A stretch of DNA of 64,000 bases. Source: Robinsoniella peoriensis (GTDB lineage Bacteria > Bacillota > Clostridia > Lachnospirales > Lachnospiraceae). Positions within the stretch are counted from its first letter, which is position 1; each line of letters begins with the position of its first letter. Location: NCBI RefSeq assembly GCF_042680125.1, contig NZ_JBHTNY010000007.1; one strand, given 5' to 3'. A model generated the notes under the pieces. It worked only from the letters and a program-made list of their open reading frames with translations. It was not told the origin of the DNA and did no database searches. The translations under genes were made by a program, and so were the position numbers. This document shows positions 9,037-18,089 of the stretch, in pieces.

Positions 9037-10011
9037 TTATACTGAAAGAGATCTGCTTACCTCAAACATAAATTCTGAAATTCCTTTTTGCATTGCCAGA
9101 GCTTCATTAATATCGAAATCAGTGAAGTCTCCGTTTTTATATCCAACTACACGGTTTGTCTTACCATCACATAATAAATCAGTTGCATATGCGCCCATCA
9201 TAGATGCATACACACGATCCTTACAGGTAGGGCTTCCGCCACGCTGCATATGTCCCAGAATCGTTGCTCTGGTCTCAACACCGGTAGCAGCTTCGATTCT
9301 TCTTGCCATACTGGTAGAATGTCCGATTCCTTCCGCGTTGATAATAATATGGTGCTTTTTACCGCGTTTTCTATTATTAATAATGTTATTAATTAATTTC
9401 TGTTCGTCATAATCATACTTTTCAGGAATCAGAATATCTTCTGCTCCATTTGCAATACCGCACCATAATGCGATATAACCTGCACCACGTCCCATTACCT
9501 CGATAATACTGCATCTTTCATGGGATGTAGAAGTATCACGTACTTTATCAATTGCCTGCATCGCTGTATTAACAGCGGTATCAAAACCGATTGTATACTC
9601 GGAACAAGCAATATCAAGATCTATTGTTCCCGGAACCCCAATGGTATTTACTCCCAGGTTCGCAAGTTTCTGTGCTCCGGCAAAAGATCCGTCTCCACCA
9701 ATAACTACAAGACCGTCAATGCCGTGTTTTTTGCAGACTTCTGCTCCCTGCTTCTGTCCTTCTGCTGTTCTGAACTCAGCACAACGTGCCGTATAGAGAA
9801 TCGTACCTCCCCGTGAAATGGTATCTGATACATCACGTGCCGATAAGTCAATAATTTCTTCATTTAACAGGCCATTATAGCCTTTTAAAATACCCTTTAC
9901 TTTTTTACCGCTTGAAATTGCTCTTCGTACTACTGCACGAATTGCAGCGTTCATTCCGGGTGCATCTCCACCACTTGTTAACACTCCGATTGTCTCTATT
10001 TGCTTTGCCAT
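9037..10011 (-). CDS. pfkA: ATP-dependent 6-phosphofructokinase
   Basis: Phosphorylates fructose-6-phosphate in glycolysis. The 324-residue protein has the ATP loop TSGGDAPGMNA (12-22), GGDGSF at 105-110 and PGTID at 127-131. Glycines at the positions that are Asp and Lys in pyrophosphate-dependent enzymes point to ATP as donor. D131 is the expected catalytic base. The usual TIDND motif reads TIDLD here (L132). The gene stands 79 bases after dnaE on the same strand. Confidence 0.95.
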   Translation of the reverse strand: MAKQIETIGVLTSGGDAPGMNAAIRAVVRRAISSGKKVKGILKGYNGLLNEEIIDLSARDVSDTISRGGTILYTARCAEFRTAEGQKQGAEVCKKHGIDGLVVIGGDGSFAGAQKLANLGVNTIGVPGTIDLDIACSEYTIGFDTAVNTAMQAIDKVRDTSTSHERCSIIEVMGRGAGYIALWCGIANGAEDILIPEKYDYDEQKLINNIINNRKRGKKHHIIINAEGIGHSTSMARRIEAATGVETRATILGHMQRGGSPTCKDRVYASMMGAYATDLLCDGKTNRVVGYKNGDFTDFDINEALAMQKGISEFMFEVSRSLSV

Positions 10012-10090
10012 TTTTGTGCCTCCTTCATTTTAGGTTCACCTTAATTCATTTATATACAATTTCCTCATCCTAAACATTCTAATTCATTTT

Positions 10091-13000
10091 CTACAACTTT
10101 TCAATACTCTTTTCTACAACTTTTACGTTATTCCCCCCAAAATTTTCAGCAAGTTTCCGTAAAAGCTGCTCTTCAATCCGTACTGACCAGTTGCGTTCCA
10201 GCCTCTTAACAGACTTTGGATTTCGCACATATATGACCACGGCATCTTTCCCATCAGACTGGCGCAGCAGCCCATAGAGTGTCTCTTCTGACTTCACAAA
10301 AGTTTCTTTATCTTCAAATTGTATCCAGAGTTCCCTTGGTGCTTCTTCAAATTCCCAGATCTTTTCACAGATCAGTTTGCTGGGTTTGTCGTCTTCGGTA
10401 GAAACCCTTCCTTTTACAAATACTTTACTGTCTTCAACAAGAAGATCCTTGAACTTCTCATAATCCTTAGGAAAAATTACCACTTCCACGGTACCCACCA
10501 GATCTTCTACGGTAATAAATGCCATTGTTTTATTCGTTCTGGTGTGTTTTATCGTTTTACTAATAATCATTCCTCCGATTATGGCTTTTATACCATCCGC
10601 TACCTTTGTTACTCCAATTTCCTCATCAATCATGAAATCTGATGTTACCTGGGAGATATTTTTACGCCATCTTTCTTCATATTCCTGAAGCGGATGACCG
10701 CTGATATACACGCCCAGAACTTCCTTTTCAAAACTGAGCAGCTGCTCTTTTTCATATTCTCCTACGTCCGGCAGACGGATTTCGAATTCTTTTTTTTCTT
10801 CCTCGCTTACAAGATCAAACAGAGACATCTGTCCGGATAGGGAATATTTCCGTTCCTGATTGACACTGTCCATGATCTGTACGTAAATCATCATGAACTG
10901 CTTTCTGGTTCCTCCCAGTCCGTCCAGTGCGCCCGCTTTAATAAAGCTTTCTATTGTCCGCTTATTAACCTCTTTACCGGATAACCGCTCAATAAAATCT
11001 TTTAGAGACTTATAGGATCCTCTCTGGACACGTTCGGATACAATTGCCTCAATAACCGGTTTTCCAACACTTTTAATGGCAGACAGTCCGTATCGGATGG
11101 ATTTTCCATCTGCTGAAAACGCACTTTCCCCTACATTGATATCCGGGGGCAGAATATCGATTCCCATCTGGCGGCAGGTCAGGATATATTCTGATACTTT
11201 GGTGGGATTATCAATGACAGACGTCATAAGCGCCGCCATAAATTCAACCGGATAATAATATTTCAGATATGCTGTCTGATAAGATACCACACCGTATGCC
11301 GCCGCATGGGATTTATTAAATGCATACTTAGCAAAATCGATCATATCATCGTATATTTTATTTGCAACTTTTTCATCGATACCATTATTGATACAGCCGG
11401 CAACGCCTTCCTCTTCATTTCCATACACGAAATTCTGGCGCTCTTTTTCCATAACCGATGCCTTTTTCTTAGACATGGCACGGCGCAGCAGATCGCTTCG
11501 CCCAAGTGTATATCCTCCCAGATCCCGAACAATCTGCATAACCTGTTCCTGATATACAATACAGCCGTATGTGGGCTCCAGGATTGCTTCCAGCTGAGGG
11601 CAGTCATAGGTGATGCTCTCCGGATTATTCTTACCGCGGATATACTGTGGTATAAAATCCATAGGACCCGGACGGTACAGGGATATTCCTGCGATAATGT
11701 CTTCCAGACTCTGCGGCTTCAATTCTTTCATAAAGCTCTTCATTCCGGCGCTTTCCAACTGGAACACACCGTCTGTTCTTCCGGTTCCGATGGAATCCAG
11801 CACTTCTTTATCGTTATAATCTATTTTTTCCATATCCAGGCAGATTCCAGTGCTCTTTTCTGCCAGACGAACCGCATTCTGTATTACAGTCAGAGTTCGA
11901 AGCCCAAGGAAATCCATCTTCAGCAGCCCAAGTTCTTCCAGGGTGGTCATCGTAAACTGGGTGGTAATGGAACCGTCAGATGCCCTGGAAAGGGGAACAT
12001 ATTCATCCACAGACTTCTGGCTGATAACAACTCCGGCAGCATGCATGGAGGTGTGCCGCGGCAGTCCTTCCAGCCTTTTTGACATATCAATCAGCGTCTT
12101 AACCTGTGAATCAGATTCATAGAGGCTTTTCATTTCCCCATTCATGATCAGCGCTTTATCTATGGTAATGTTTAACTCATTCGGTATCATTTTCGCAATG
12201 GAATCCACCATTGCATAAGGCAGATCCATAACACGGCCCACATCGCGTATAACACCTCTTGCAGCCATAGTACCAAAGGTAACAATCTGTACAACACGGT
12301 CTTTTCCGTATTTCTCCACTACATAATCAATTACTTCCTGCCTTCTTTCGAAACAGAAGTCCACGTCGATATCGGGCATGGATACACGTTCGGGATTCAG
12401 AAAACGTTCAAACAGCAGGCTGTATTTAATAGGATCCAGGGTAGTAATCCCCAGTGTATAGGAAACAAGGCTTCCTGCTGCCGAGCCACGTCCCGGTCCC
12501 ACGATAATATCATGATCTTTAGCGTATTTAATAAAATCCCAGACTATCAGGAAATAATCCACATATCCCATTTCCTTAATAATTCCAAGTTCATATTCCA
12601 GACGTGACCGCAAATCATCCGTTACCGGTTGATAACGTTCATCCATACCATCAAAACAGAGCTTGTTCAGGTATTCCCAGGAGGAATATCCATCCGGTAC
12701 ATCATATTTGGGAAGTTTTGTTACACCGAACTCAATTTCCACATGGCAGCGGTCTGCAATTTTTTGTGTATTTTCCAATGCCTCTGGCGCATACGGAAAT
12801 AAGTTTGACATTTCCTCCGGGGATTTGACATAATACTGTCCTCCCTCATAGCGCATACGGTCTTCGTCATCCAGTTTCTTTGCAGTCTGAATACAAAGCA
12901 GAATATCATGGGGAGATTCATCCTCTGCATAAGTATAGTGAACATCGTTTGTGGCTACCAGCCCGATATCCAATTCTTTGCTCATGCGCAGCAGCTGGGG

Positions 13001-13561
13001 ATTTACCATCTTCTGTTCCGGAATCCCGTGATCCTGTAACTCCAGGAAGTAATTCCCTTTTCCAAATATGCCCTCATACCGAAGAGCCGCTTTTTTTGCA
13101 TCCTCATACATTCCACGCACAAGATACTTCTGCACTTCTCCTGCCAGGCAGGCGCTAAGAGCTATTATTCCTTCACTGTAAGTTTCCAGAACTTCCATAT
13201 CCACACGGGGTTTATAATAAAATCCTTCTACAAATCCTTTGGATACAATCTTCATCAGGTTACTGTAACCCTGGTTGTTTTCAGCTAAAAGGACCAGGTG
13301 ATAATATCTGTCATCTCCCCCGGCCGCTTCTTTATCAAATCTGGAATTGGGTGCAACATATACCTCACAGCCGATCACGGGATTAATTCCTGCCTCTTTT
13401 GCCGCCCGGTAAAAATCGATGACGCCGTACATAACCCCATGGTCTGTAATCGCCGCACTGTTCATTCCCAATTCTTTGACTCTTGCTACATATTCTTTTA
13501 TCTTATTCGATCCATCCAGCAGACTGTATTCTGTATGGACGTGTAAATGTGTAAAATTCAT
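10091..13561 (-). CDS. dnaE: DNA polymerase III alpha subunit, DnaE type
   Basis: A 1156-residue replicative polymerase. The N-terminal PHP domain has HLHVHT at 5-10 and ITDHG; the polymerase core has GPGRGSAAGS (355-364) and the catalytic aspartates in PDIDVDF (396-402). A helix-hairpin-helix region and an OB-fold (about 980-1060) follow. No exonuclease insertion is present, so this is DnaE and not PolC. In Firmicutes DnaE extends primers alongside PolC. It is the largest gene of the left part and is followed closely by pfkA. Confidence 0.97.
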   Translation of the reverse strand: MNFTHLHVHTEYSLLDGSNKIKEYVARVKELGMNSAAITDHGVMYGVIDFYRAAKEAGINPVIGCEVYVAPNSRFDKEAAGGDDRYYHLVLLAENNQGYSNLMKIVSKGFVEGFYYKPRVDMEVLETYSEGIIALSACLAGEVQKYLVRGMYEDAKKAALRYEGIFGKGNYFLELQDHGIPEQKMVNPQLLRMSKELDIGLVATNDVHYTYAEDESPHDILLCIQTAKKLDDEDRMRYEGGQYYVKSPEEMSNLFPYAPEALENTQKIADRCHVEIEFGVTKLPKYDVPDGYSSWEYLNKLCFDGMDERYQPVTDDLRSRLEYELGIIKEMGYVDYFLIVWDFIKYAKDHDIIVGPGRGSAAGSLVSYTLGITTLDPIKYSLLFERFLNPERVSMPDIDVDFCFERRQEVIDYVVEKYGKDRVVQIVTFGTMAARGVIRDVGRVMDLPYAMVDSIAKMIPNELNITIDKALIMNGEMKSLYESDSQVKTLIDMSKRLEGLPRHTSMHAAGVVISQKSVDEYVPLSRASDGSITTQFTMTTLEELGLLKMDFLGLRTLTVIQNAVRLAEKSTGICLDMEKIDYNDKEVLDSIGTGRTDGVFQLESAGMKSFMKELKPQSLEDIIAGISLYRPGPMDFIPQYIRGKNNPESITYDCPQLEAILEPTYGCIVYQEQVMQIVRDLGGYTLGRSDLLRRAMSKKKASVMEKERQNFVYGNEEEGVAGCINNGIDEKVANKIYDDMIDFAKYAFNKSHAAAYGVVSYQTAYLKYYYPVEFMAALMTSVIDNPTKVSEYILTCRQMGIDILPPDINVGESAFSADGKSIRYGLSAIKSVGKPVIEAIVSERVQRGSYKSLKDFIERLSGKEVNKRTIESFIKAGALDGLGGTRKQFMMIYVQIMDSVNQERKYSLSGQMSLFDLVSEEEKKEFEIRLPDVGEYEKEQLLSFEKEVLGVYISGHPLQEYEERWRKNISQVTSDFMIDEEIGVTKVADGIKAIIGGMIISKTIKHTRTNKTMAFITVEDLVGTVEVVIFPKDYEKFKDLLVEDSKVFVKGRVSTEDDKPSKLICEKIWEFEEAPRELWIQFEDKETFVKSEETLYGLLRQSDGKDAVVIYVRNPKSVKRLERNWSVRIEEQLLRKLAENFGGNNVKVVEKSIEKL

Positions 13562-13660
13562 CTATACCTCAATTCCAGAACGTGCCTGAAAACACTTCAC
13601 GCAATACACTGAAATGTCTCCAAACACGTTCAAAGATAGTTCCTGTTTACTTTATCCTTT

Positions 13661-14632
13661 TTAACCAATTATAATCATCTGAACAATACAGATAAGGGCA
13701 CCAATAACAAAGCATGGTGTAATTAATCTTCTGTTATCATTCTGTTCTGCAGCCTGCAGTTCGCCATTAACAGTAATGCAAGACATTTCCGGTTCTCTTC
13801 TTTTGAATGCATACCGGAAAATCGAAATAAAATGGATATCCCGATTGCAGTGCTTACTGATCCAGACAAGCACACATCCCGCCAGGGCTGTGCAGATCAC
13901 TGCAGCAACTGCCACTCCCTGAAGGGCTGTTATAATATAATCAGATGACAGACTCCCGCTCTGCATTGTATCCGACACCTGCGGAACAGCCTGTACCAGT
14001 ACCTTCTGCAGTTCCAGTACCACTACACTCCATGCATCAATAATAAAATGCGCCAGCATAGGCGCCAGTATGCTTCCGGTAGCCTCCATAAGAAGGCAGA
14101 ATGCAAATCCTGCTACGAACGCATATAGAAACTGATTCACATTTAAATGTGCCATACCAAAGATCAATCCGCACATAACTGCTCCCTGTACATGATTCTT
14201 CCTTCGGTAGCTGCCATAAAATACCCCGCGGAACATAAATTCTTCTGAAACTGCCGGCATTACACCAACCAGAAGCAGATTCACCAAAAAAGGATTGGTA
14301 TTGAGTTCCTGAGCACTGGCATTGACATGGTTTGTTACAAACAGCATGGAAAATAAATTTAAAAATGAAACCAGCGGCATCAGCAGAATGACAAACAAAA
14401 CAACCATACATGCTGTAGACCATTTAATTTTCCTGAATGGAATTTCCTCTTTTACAGGTACGCGCATTACAACAATATAAAACAAAATTGGAATTAAATA
14501 CATCAGCTGCCCTAAGATCATAGCCATCTCTGTACCAAGTCCTGTTACAAAAAATCCGATACCATAGGAAAACAGAAAAGCAAAAATCACCATTCCCAGG
14601 AACAGCCGGTTAATATTTTTAATTTTATTCAT
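13661..14632 (-). CDS. CPBP-family intramembrane metalloprotease
   Basis: A 323-residue membrane protein with about eight hydrophobic segments. It carries the CPBP (Abi) motifs: SEEFMFRG with E130, E131 and R135, FGMAHLN with H162, and H195 in a later helix. The family cleaves substrates in the membrane; bacterial members are linked to bacteriocin immunity or prenyl-protein-like processing, and the substrate here is unknown. It overlaps the upstream methyltransferase by eight bases, so the two are translationally coupled. Confidence 0.85.
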   Translation of the reverse strand: MNKIKNINRLFLGMVIFAFLFSYGIGFFVTGLGTEMAMILGQLMYLIPILFYIVVMRVPVKEEIPFRKIKWSTACMVVLFVILLMPLVSFLNLFSMLFVTNHVNASAQELNTNPFLVNLLLVGVMPAVSEEFMFRGVFYGSYRRKNHVQGAVMCGLIFGMAHLNVNQFLYAFVAGFAFCLLMEATGSILAPMLAHFIIDAWSVVVLELQKVLVQAVPQVSDTMQSGSLSSDYIITALQGVAVAAVICTALAGCVLVWISKHCNRDIHFISIFRYAFKRREPEMSCITVNGELQAAEQNDNRRLITPCFVIGALICIVQMIIIG

Positions 14633-15239
14633 ATAAGTCCTCGCCTGATTCAGTCACTTTTTTCTTTACCAATACATTAATCCACTCTGTATCCGGATGA
14701 CTGTTTCTTGCATCCTCCGTCTTCCAGATCTCTATAATCTTAATTCCTCTCTGACGTTTTAACATGCGATACAGCGAATCTTCTGTATAGTCATGAAATA
14801 AACGCTGGTTACGGAATTCTTCAGATTCACCATAGCGAAATGAAGCATACAGGATTCCTCCCGGATTTAGCGCCTGGATAACTTTCCCCATAATGCGGTC
14901 CATATCTTTTTCTTCCACATGAAGCAAAGAAGCACATGCCCAGATTCCGTCAAACACCTCATCAAATTCCATCTCCTCAAAAGTCATATGTAAGACTTCT
15001 TTGTCAGTGTTAATCTCTGCCAGCTTACACATTTCTTCTGATCCATCCAGAGGAGTTACATAACAGCCCATTTCTTCCAGATAAAGGCTGTCCCTGCCGG
15101 ACCCGCAGCCAAGGTCTAATACTTCTGCATTCTCAGGGAGGTAAGAAAGAAACTTGTCCAGTACCCCGTGCATGTCAAGATCTACTGTGTTCTCATAATA
15201 TACGCCTGCATATCGCTCATAATAGTCTAATGAATCCAA
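14625..15239 (-). CDS. Class I SAM-dependent methyltransferase
   Basis: A 204-residue Rossmann-fold methyltransferase with motif I VLDLGCGSGRDS (about 40-51), an acidic residue after beta-2 (TPLDGSEEM), and a post-I segment FDGIWACASLLHV. The likely start is TTG at 15239, seven bases after AAGGAG. It resembles the Methyltransf_25/UbiE-like group. The substrate cannot be told; it is coupled to the CPBP protease gene. Confidence 0.85.
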   Translation of the reverse strand: MDSLDYYERYAGVYYENTVDLDMHGVLDKFLSYLPENAEVLDLGCGSGRDSLYLEEMGCYVTPLDGSEEMCKLAEINTDKEVLHMTFEEMEFDEVFDGIWACASLLHVEEKDMDRIMGKVIQALNPGGILYASFRYGESEEFRNQRLFHDYTEDSLYRMLKRQRGIKIIEIWKTEDARNSHPDTEWINVLVKKKVTESGEDLYE

Positions 15240-15346
15240 AATTTTTCTCCTTTTCTTAATTGCTGATAAATTTATTATTTACTCTTTTGGTCATTATATC
15301 AAATAATGCCTGCAATAACAATAAACATTCTATAAAAATCCAATTT

Positions 15347-15374
15347 AAAAAAGCTGCCCCCATTGGAGACAGCT
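15347..15374 (-). terminator. Rho-independent terminator after the 77-residue protein gene
   Basis: On the minus strand AGCTGTCTCC pairs with GGGGGCAGCT (two G-U pairs, three-base loop), then TTTTTT. It lies about ten bases beyond the stop at 15384. Confidence 0.85.
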
Positions 15375-15383
15375 CTGCAAATC

Positions 15384-15617
15384 TTAGTTATTAACCATAA
15401 ATGAGATTAACTTGTCGATATCATCTTTTTCATATGCTACGATTTCCAATTCCGGAATCTCGCCATTTGAAAATATGTTCGCCATAGATACGTATTGGGA
15501 AAGTTTTGATTTCAGATTCAGTCTGTCACCTTCACCTGTTACCAATTCCACTTTACCGCTGCAGCTGTCTACTACCTCAAAAAATTTTTCAATGTTGGTT
15601 ATATTCTGTACTTTCAT
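15384..15617 (-). CDS. Small conserved protein of unknown function
   Basis: A 77-residue acidic protein starting MKVQNITNIEKFF, with AAAGGAG upstream of its ATG and its own terminator. It is soluble, without cysteines except one in DSCSGK, and looks like a compact alpha/beta fold. Similar small proteins are widespread in Lachnospiraceae, where I recall misleading database names; nothing in the sequence supports an enzymatic role. Confidence 0.8.
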   Translation of the reverse strand: MKVQNITNIEKFFEVVDSCSGKVELVTGEGDRLNLKSKLSQYVSMANIFSNGEIPELEIVAYEKDDIDKLISFMVNN

Positions 15618-15714
15618 CCCCAGCTCTCCTTTCCAATCACTATATTGTATTTACAATTAAATGTCTCCACATATTACTATAAACTACTTGTGGATTAAAA
15701 TCAAATATTATTTA

Positions 15715-16089
15715 TTATTTCACTGCAACTGCTTCGATTTCAATCAGAACGTCCTTCGGTAATCTTGCAACTTCCACACAGGAACGTGCCGGATAAGTTC
15801 CGGTAAAATATTTTGCATAAATTTCATTGATCTTGCCAAAGTCATTCATGTCTTTGATAAATACCGTTGTCTTAATCACCTGTGCCGTTGATGTTCCCGC
15901 TGCTTCCAGTAAAGCTGCCAGGTTTCCAATTGCCTGCTCTGCCTGTGCTTTCACACCTTCAGGAATCACACCCGTAGCCGGTACTACCGGAATCACGCCG
16001 GATGTATAGATCATTCCATTCACTTCAATTGCCTGTGAATAAGGCCCGATTGCTGCCGGTGCTTTGTCTGTGCTGATTGCTGTTTTCAT
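15715..16089 (-). CDS. ridA: RidA family enamine/imine deaminase
   Basis: A 124-residue member of the YjgF/YER057c/UK114 family, which hydrolyses reactive 2-aminoacrylate-type enamines released by PLP enzymes. Visible hallmarks are AIGPYSQAIEVNGMIYTSG, the central KTTVFIKDMNDF, and the C-terminal YPARSCVEVARLPKDVLIEIEAVA, in which the arginine (R106) would bind the substrate carboxylate. GGAGGAAAAG precedes the ATG. It may be the last gene of the thioesterase-cvfB-ridA run. Confidence 0.95.
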   Translation of the reverse strand: MKTAISTDKAPAAIGPYSQAIEVNGMIYTSGVIPVVPATGVIPEGVKAQAEQAIGNLAALLEAAGTSTAQVIKTTVFIKDMNDFGKINEIYAKYFTGTYPARSCVEVARLPKDVLIEIEAVAVK

Positions 16090-16137
16090 GTCTTTTCCTC
16101 CTGCTTCATCTATTTTATTATTTCCTGTGCAATTTTA

Positions 16138-16974
16138 TTACTGAACCTTGCGGATTGATTTTTCGGTAATTTCAATACGGCCTTCTTTTAAAAGTCTGCC
16201 CACGCCCCGCTTGAATGCATTTTTGCTCAGTCCGAATTCGCGCTTGATCACTTCCGGGGATGCTTTGTCCGTAAATGGCAGAACACCCGAAAACTCTTCT
16301 ATAACACTCATGATATTCTCAGCATCCTCATCCATCTGAAGATATGCTTTTTCCCTGGTGCTTAAATCCAGTTTTCCGTCTTCTTTCACAGCCGTTACCC
16401 GGGCTTCAATGCTGTCACCCACCTGATAATTTCCTGCTGCGTCTTTTTTCGGAATTAAAGCTGAATATTTATGGTCAACTGCAACAAATACACCAAATTC
16501 TTCGCTGATCTCATAGACCACTCCGATGACATGATCGTCCTTCTTATAAGGAGAATCCGTACACAGCGCTTCATATACATTCATAGTTGCACATAATCTG
16601 CTGCTCTTATCTATATAAAGAGTAACCAGCCACTCTTCACCCTGGCGTACCCTTCTGGTCTGTTCTTTAAACGGGAGCAAAAGGTCTTTTTCCAGTCCCC
16701 AGTCTAAAAATGCTCCGATCTTCCCTACTTCTTTTACGTTCAGGACAGCCAGCCCTCCAAGTTCCAGCATTGGTTCCCTGGTGGTCGCGATCAGCCTGTC
16801 TTTTGAATCTTTATATAAAAAAACGGTCAGACGGTCTCCTGTCTTTATATCCTTTGGAACTTCTTTTCTCGGAAGCAGCACCCGTTCTTCCGTACTGGTA
16901 CCATCTCCCAGATAAATTCCAAAATCCACCTGTTTAACAACTTCTAATTCCTGCTTTTTTCCTAATTCCAGCAT
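16138..16974 (-). CDS. cvfB: S1 RNA-binding protein, CvfB type
   Basis: A 278-residue protein of the CvfB/YitL family: three S1-like OB folds followed by a C-terminal winged helix (about 215-278, FGLSKNAFKRGVGRLLKEG). CvfB in staphylococci affects virulence gene expression and binds RNA. I place the start at the ATG at 16974, because GGAGG stands five bases upstream; the alternative ATG at 16986 would translate that Shine-Dalgarno. It begins 15 bases after the thioesterase gene, so the two are one operon. Confidence 0.85.
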   Translation of the reverse strand: MLELGKKQELEVVKQVDFGIYLGDGTSTEERVLLPRKEVPKDIKTGDRLTVFLYKDSKDRLIATTREPMLELGGLAVLNVKEVGKIGAFLDWGLEKDLLLPFKEQTRRVRQGEEWLVTLYIDKSSRLCATMNVYEALCTDSPYKKDDHVIGVVYEISEEFGVFVAVDHKYSALIPKKDAAGNYQVGDSIEARVTAVKEDGKLDLSTREKAYLQMDEDAENIMSVIEEFSGVLPFTDKASPEVIKREFGLSKNAFKRGVGRLLKEGRIEITEKSIRKVQ

Positions 16975-16989
16975 TTCTTCCTCCATATA

Positions 16990-17703
16990 TTACGCCTGTG
17001 CGGTAAATTCTACGATAGCATAAGGCTTTTCTTCTTCATCACAAAGAGCCGTTGTAATACGCCCTTCCTCTGCATGAACTCTGGGAATAATCAGGTCATG
17101 AAGAACTGCAGATTTTTTATATTCCACCCGAACCTGATGTACCATGAATGCTTCCGGGAGATATTCCTCAGCCATCTGTATATATTGTCCGTTATTCACA
17201 TGGCGGTTAGTATCCAGGTGGCATCTCAGCACCGGAAAGGGTTCCCGCTGTTCACATTCTGCAGGTACCGGAATCTTCCTTGGGGCATAATCCATAGAAA
17301 GTTTTTCCTCCAGTTGATATCCGTCCGACTCAGCCTCGCTGATCTTAGCCGGATGACCGGTCTCTGTATCCACAAATATCCAAAGAGAGTTGGCATATGC
17401 TATTCTCTTTCCATTTTCGTCTGCAAGGGCAAAGTTTCTGCTTCCATAAAATCCCTTAAAATCATACGGCCATGTCTGCACAGTGATCTTTTCTCCAAGT
17501 TCGGGATACCTGTCCACTACAATCTGCCACGAAGAGAGCACCCATACCCGGTTTCGCTTCGTCAGATTCTTCAAACCAAGTCCGACCTCTTCAGAATGGA
17601 AAGTACTGCTGTCCTGAAAATAATTTACAATCGCATTCAGCGTCAGTTTCTGATCCATTCCAATCTCACTGTAGCGCACCCTGCTGTCAAACTGATAACT
17701 CAT
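16990..17703 (-). CDS. Acyl-ACP thioesterase
   Basis: A 237-residue double-hotdog enzyme releasing fatty acids from acyl carrier protein. The N-terminal hotdog begins FDSRVRYSEIGMDQKLTLNAIVNYFQD; the second has the active-site stretch LDTNRHVNNGQYI, matching the Asp/Asn/His pattern of bacterial FatA/FatB-like thioesterases. Followed at 15 bases by cvfB. Confidence 0.9.
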   Translation of the reverse strand: MSYQFDSRVRYSEIGMDQKLTLNAIVNYFQDSSTFHSEEVGLGLKNLTKRNRVWVLSSWQIVVDRYPELGEKITVQTWPYDFKGFYGSRNFALADENGKRIAYANSLWIFVDTETGHPAKISEAESDGYQLEEKLSMDYAPRKIPVPAECEQREPFPVLRCHLDTNRHVNNGQYIQMAEEYLPEAFMVHQVRVEYKKSAVLHDLIIPRVHAEEGRITTALCDEEEKPYAIVEFTAQA

Positions 17704-17779
17704 AATCTGCCTCCAAAACCAAAAAGGCTGCCTTTCAATGAACCTCTGAAAAGCTTCATCAAAGACAACCTGTAAATAG

Positions 17780-17851
17780 CTGGGCTACAAGGATTCGAAC
17801 CTTGAAATGACGGAGTCAGAGTCCGTTGCCTTACCGTTTGGCGATAGCCCA
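17780..17851 (-). tRNA. tRNA-Gln (anticodon CTG)
   Basis: On the minus strand the acceptor TGGGCTA pairs with TAGCCCA and is followed by discriminator G. The D-arm is GCCAAACGGTAAGGC. The anticodon stem ACGGA/TCCGT encloses loop CTCTGAC with anticodon CTG, and the T-arm CAAGG/CCTTG encloses TTCGAAT. The body is 72 nt and CCA is not encoded. Confidence 0.97.
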
Positions 17852-17870
17852 ATGTGTTACAACACGATGT

Positions 17871-17899
17871 ATTATATATTACCTTTTCCAAAAAAGCAA
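17871..17899 (-). promoter_or_regulatory. Promoter of tRNA-Gln
   Basis: Minus-strand TTGCTT (complement of 17894-17899), 17-base spacer and TATAAT (complement of 17871-17876). The predicted start is about 13 bases before the mature tRNA 5' end. An A/T-only tract of about 25 bases lies upstream, as expected of an UP element. Confidence 0.75.
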
Positions 17900-18055
17900 G
17901 TACTTTTTTTAATTTTTTTAAAAAATTTTTTTTAAAGTACTTTTTTGGCGATTTTACAACACATTTCAGGGGAAAAGTAGTATAATCATACACAGATTTA
18001 AGCTGCTGTAAATAAAGCCGGAATAAAACAGCAATAATTTTAAGAAATAGAAAGG

Positions 18056-18069
18056 GCAGGCATGCCTGC
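18056..18069. repeat. 14-bp perfect palindrome in the leader of the CDF gene
   Basis: GCAGGCATGCCTGC is a perfect palindrome 21 bases before the ATG of the metal exporter and about 70 bases after a TATAAT at 17981-17986. It could be a metal-regulator operator or a leader hairpin over the initiation region. Confidence 0.5.
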
Positions 18070-18089
18070 AGTGAGCATTGGGTATAATA

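Noticed and set aside
11306..12082. 258-codon open frame on the plus strand inside dnaE
   Set aside because: Antisense to a highly conserved gene, with no Shine-Dalgarno and no recognisable protein.
18001..18089. NiCo or manganese riboswitch before the CDF gene
   Set aside because: The leader is too short and lacks the conserved four-way junction sequences of these classes.
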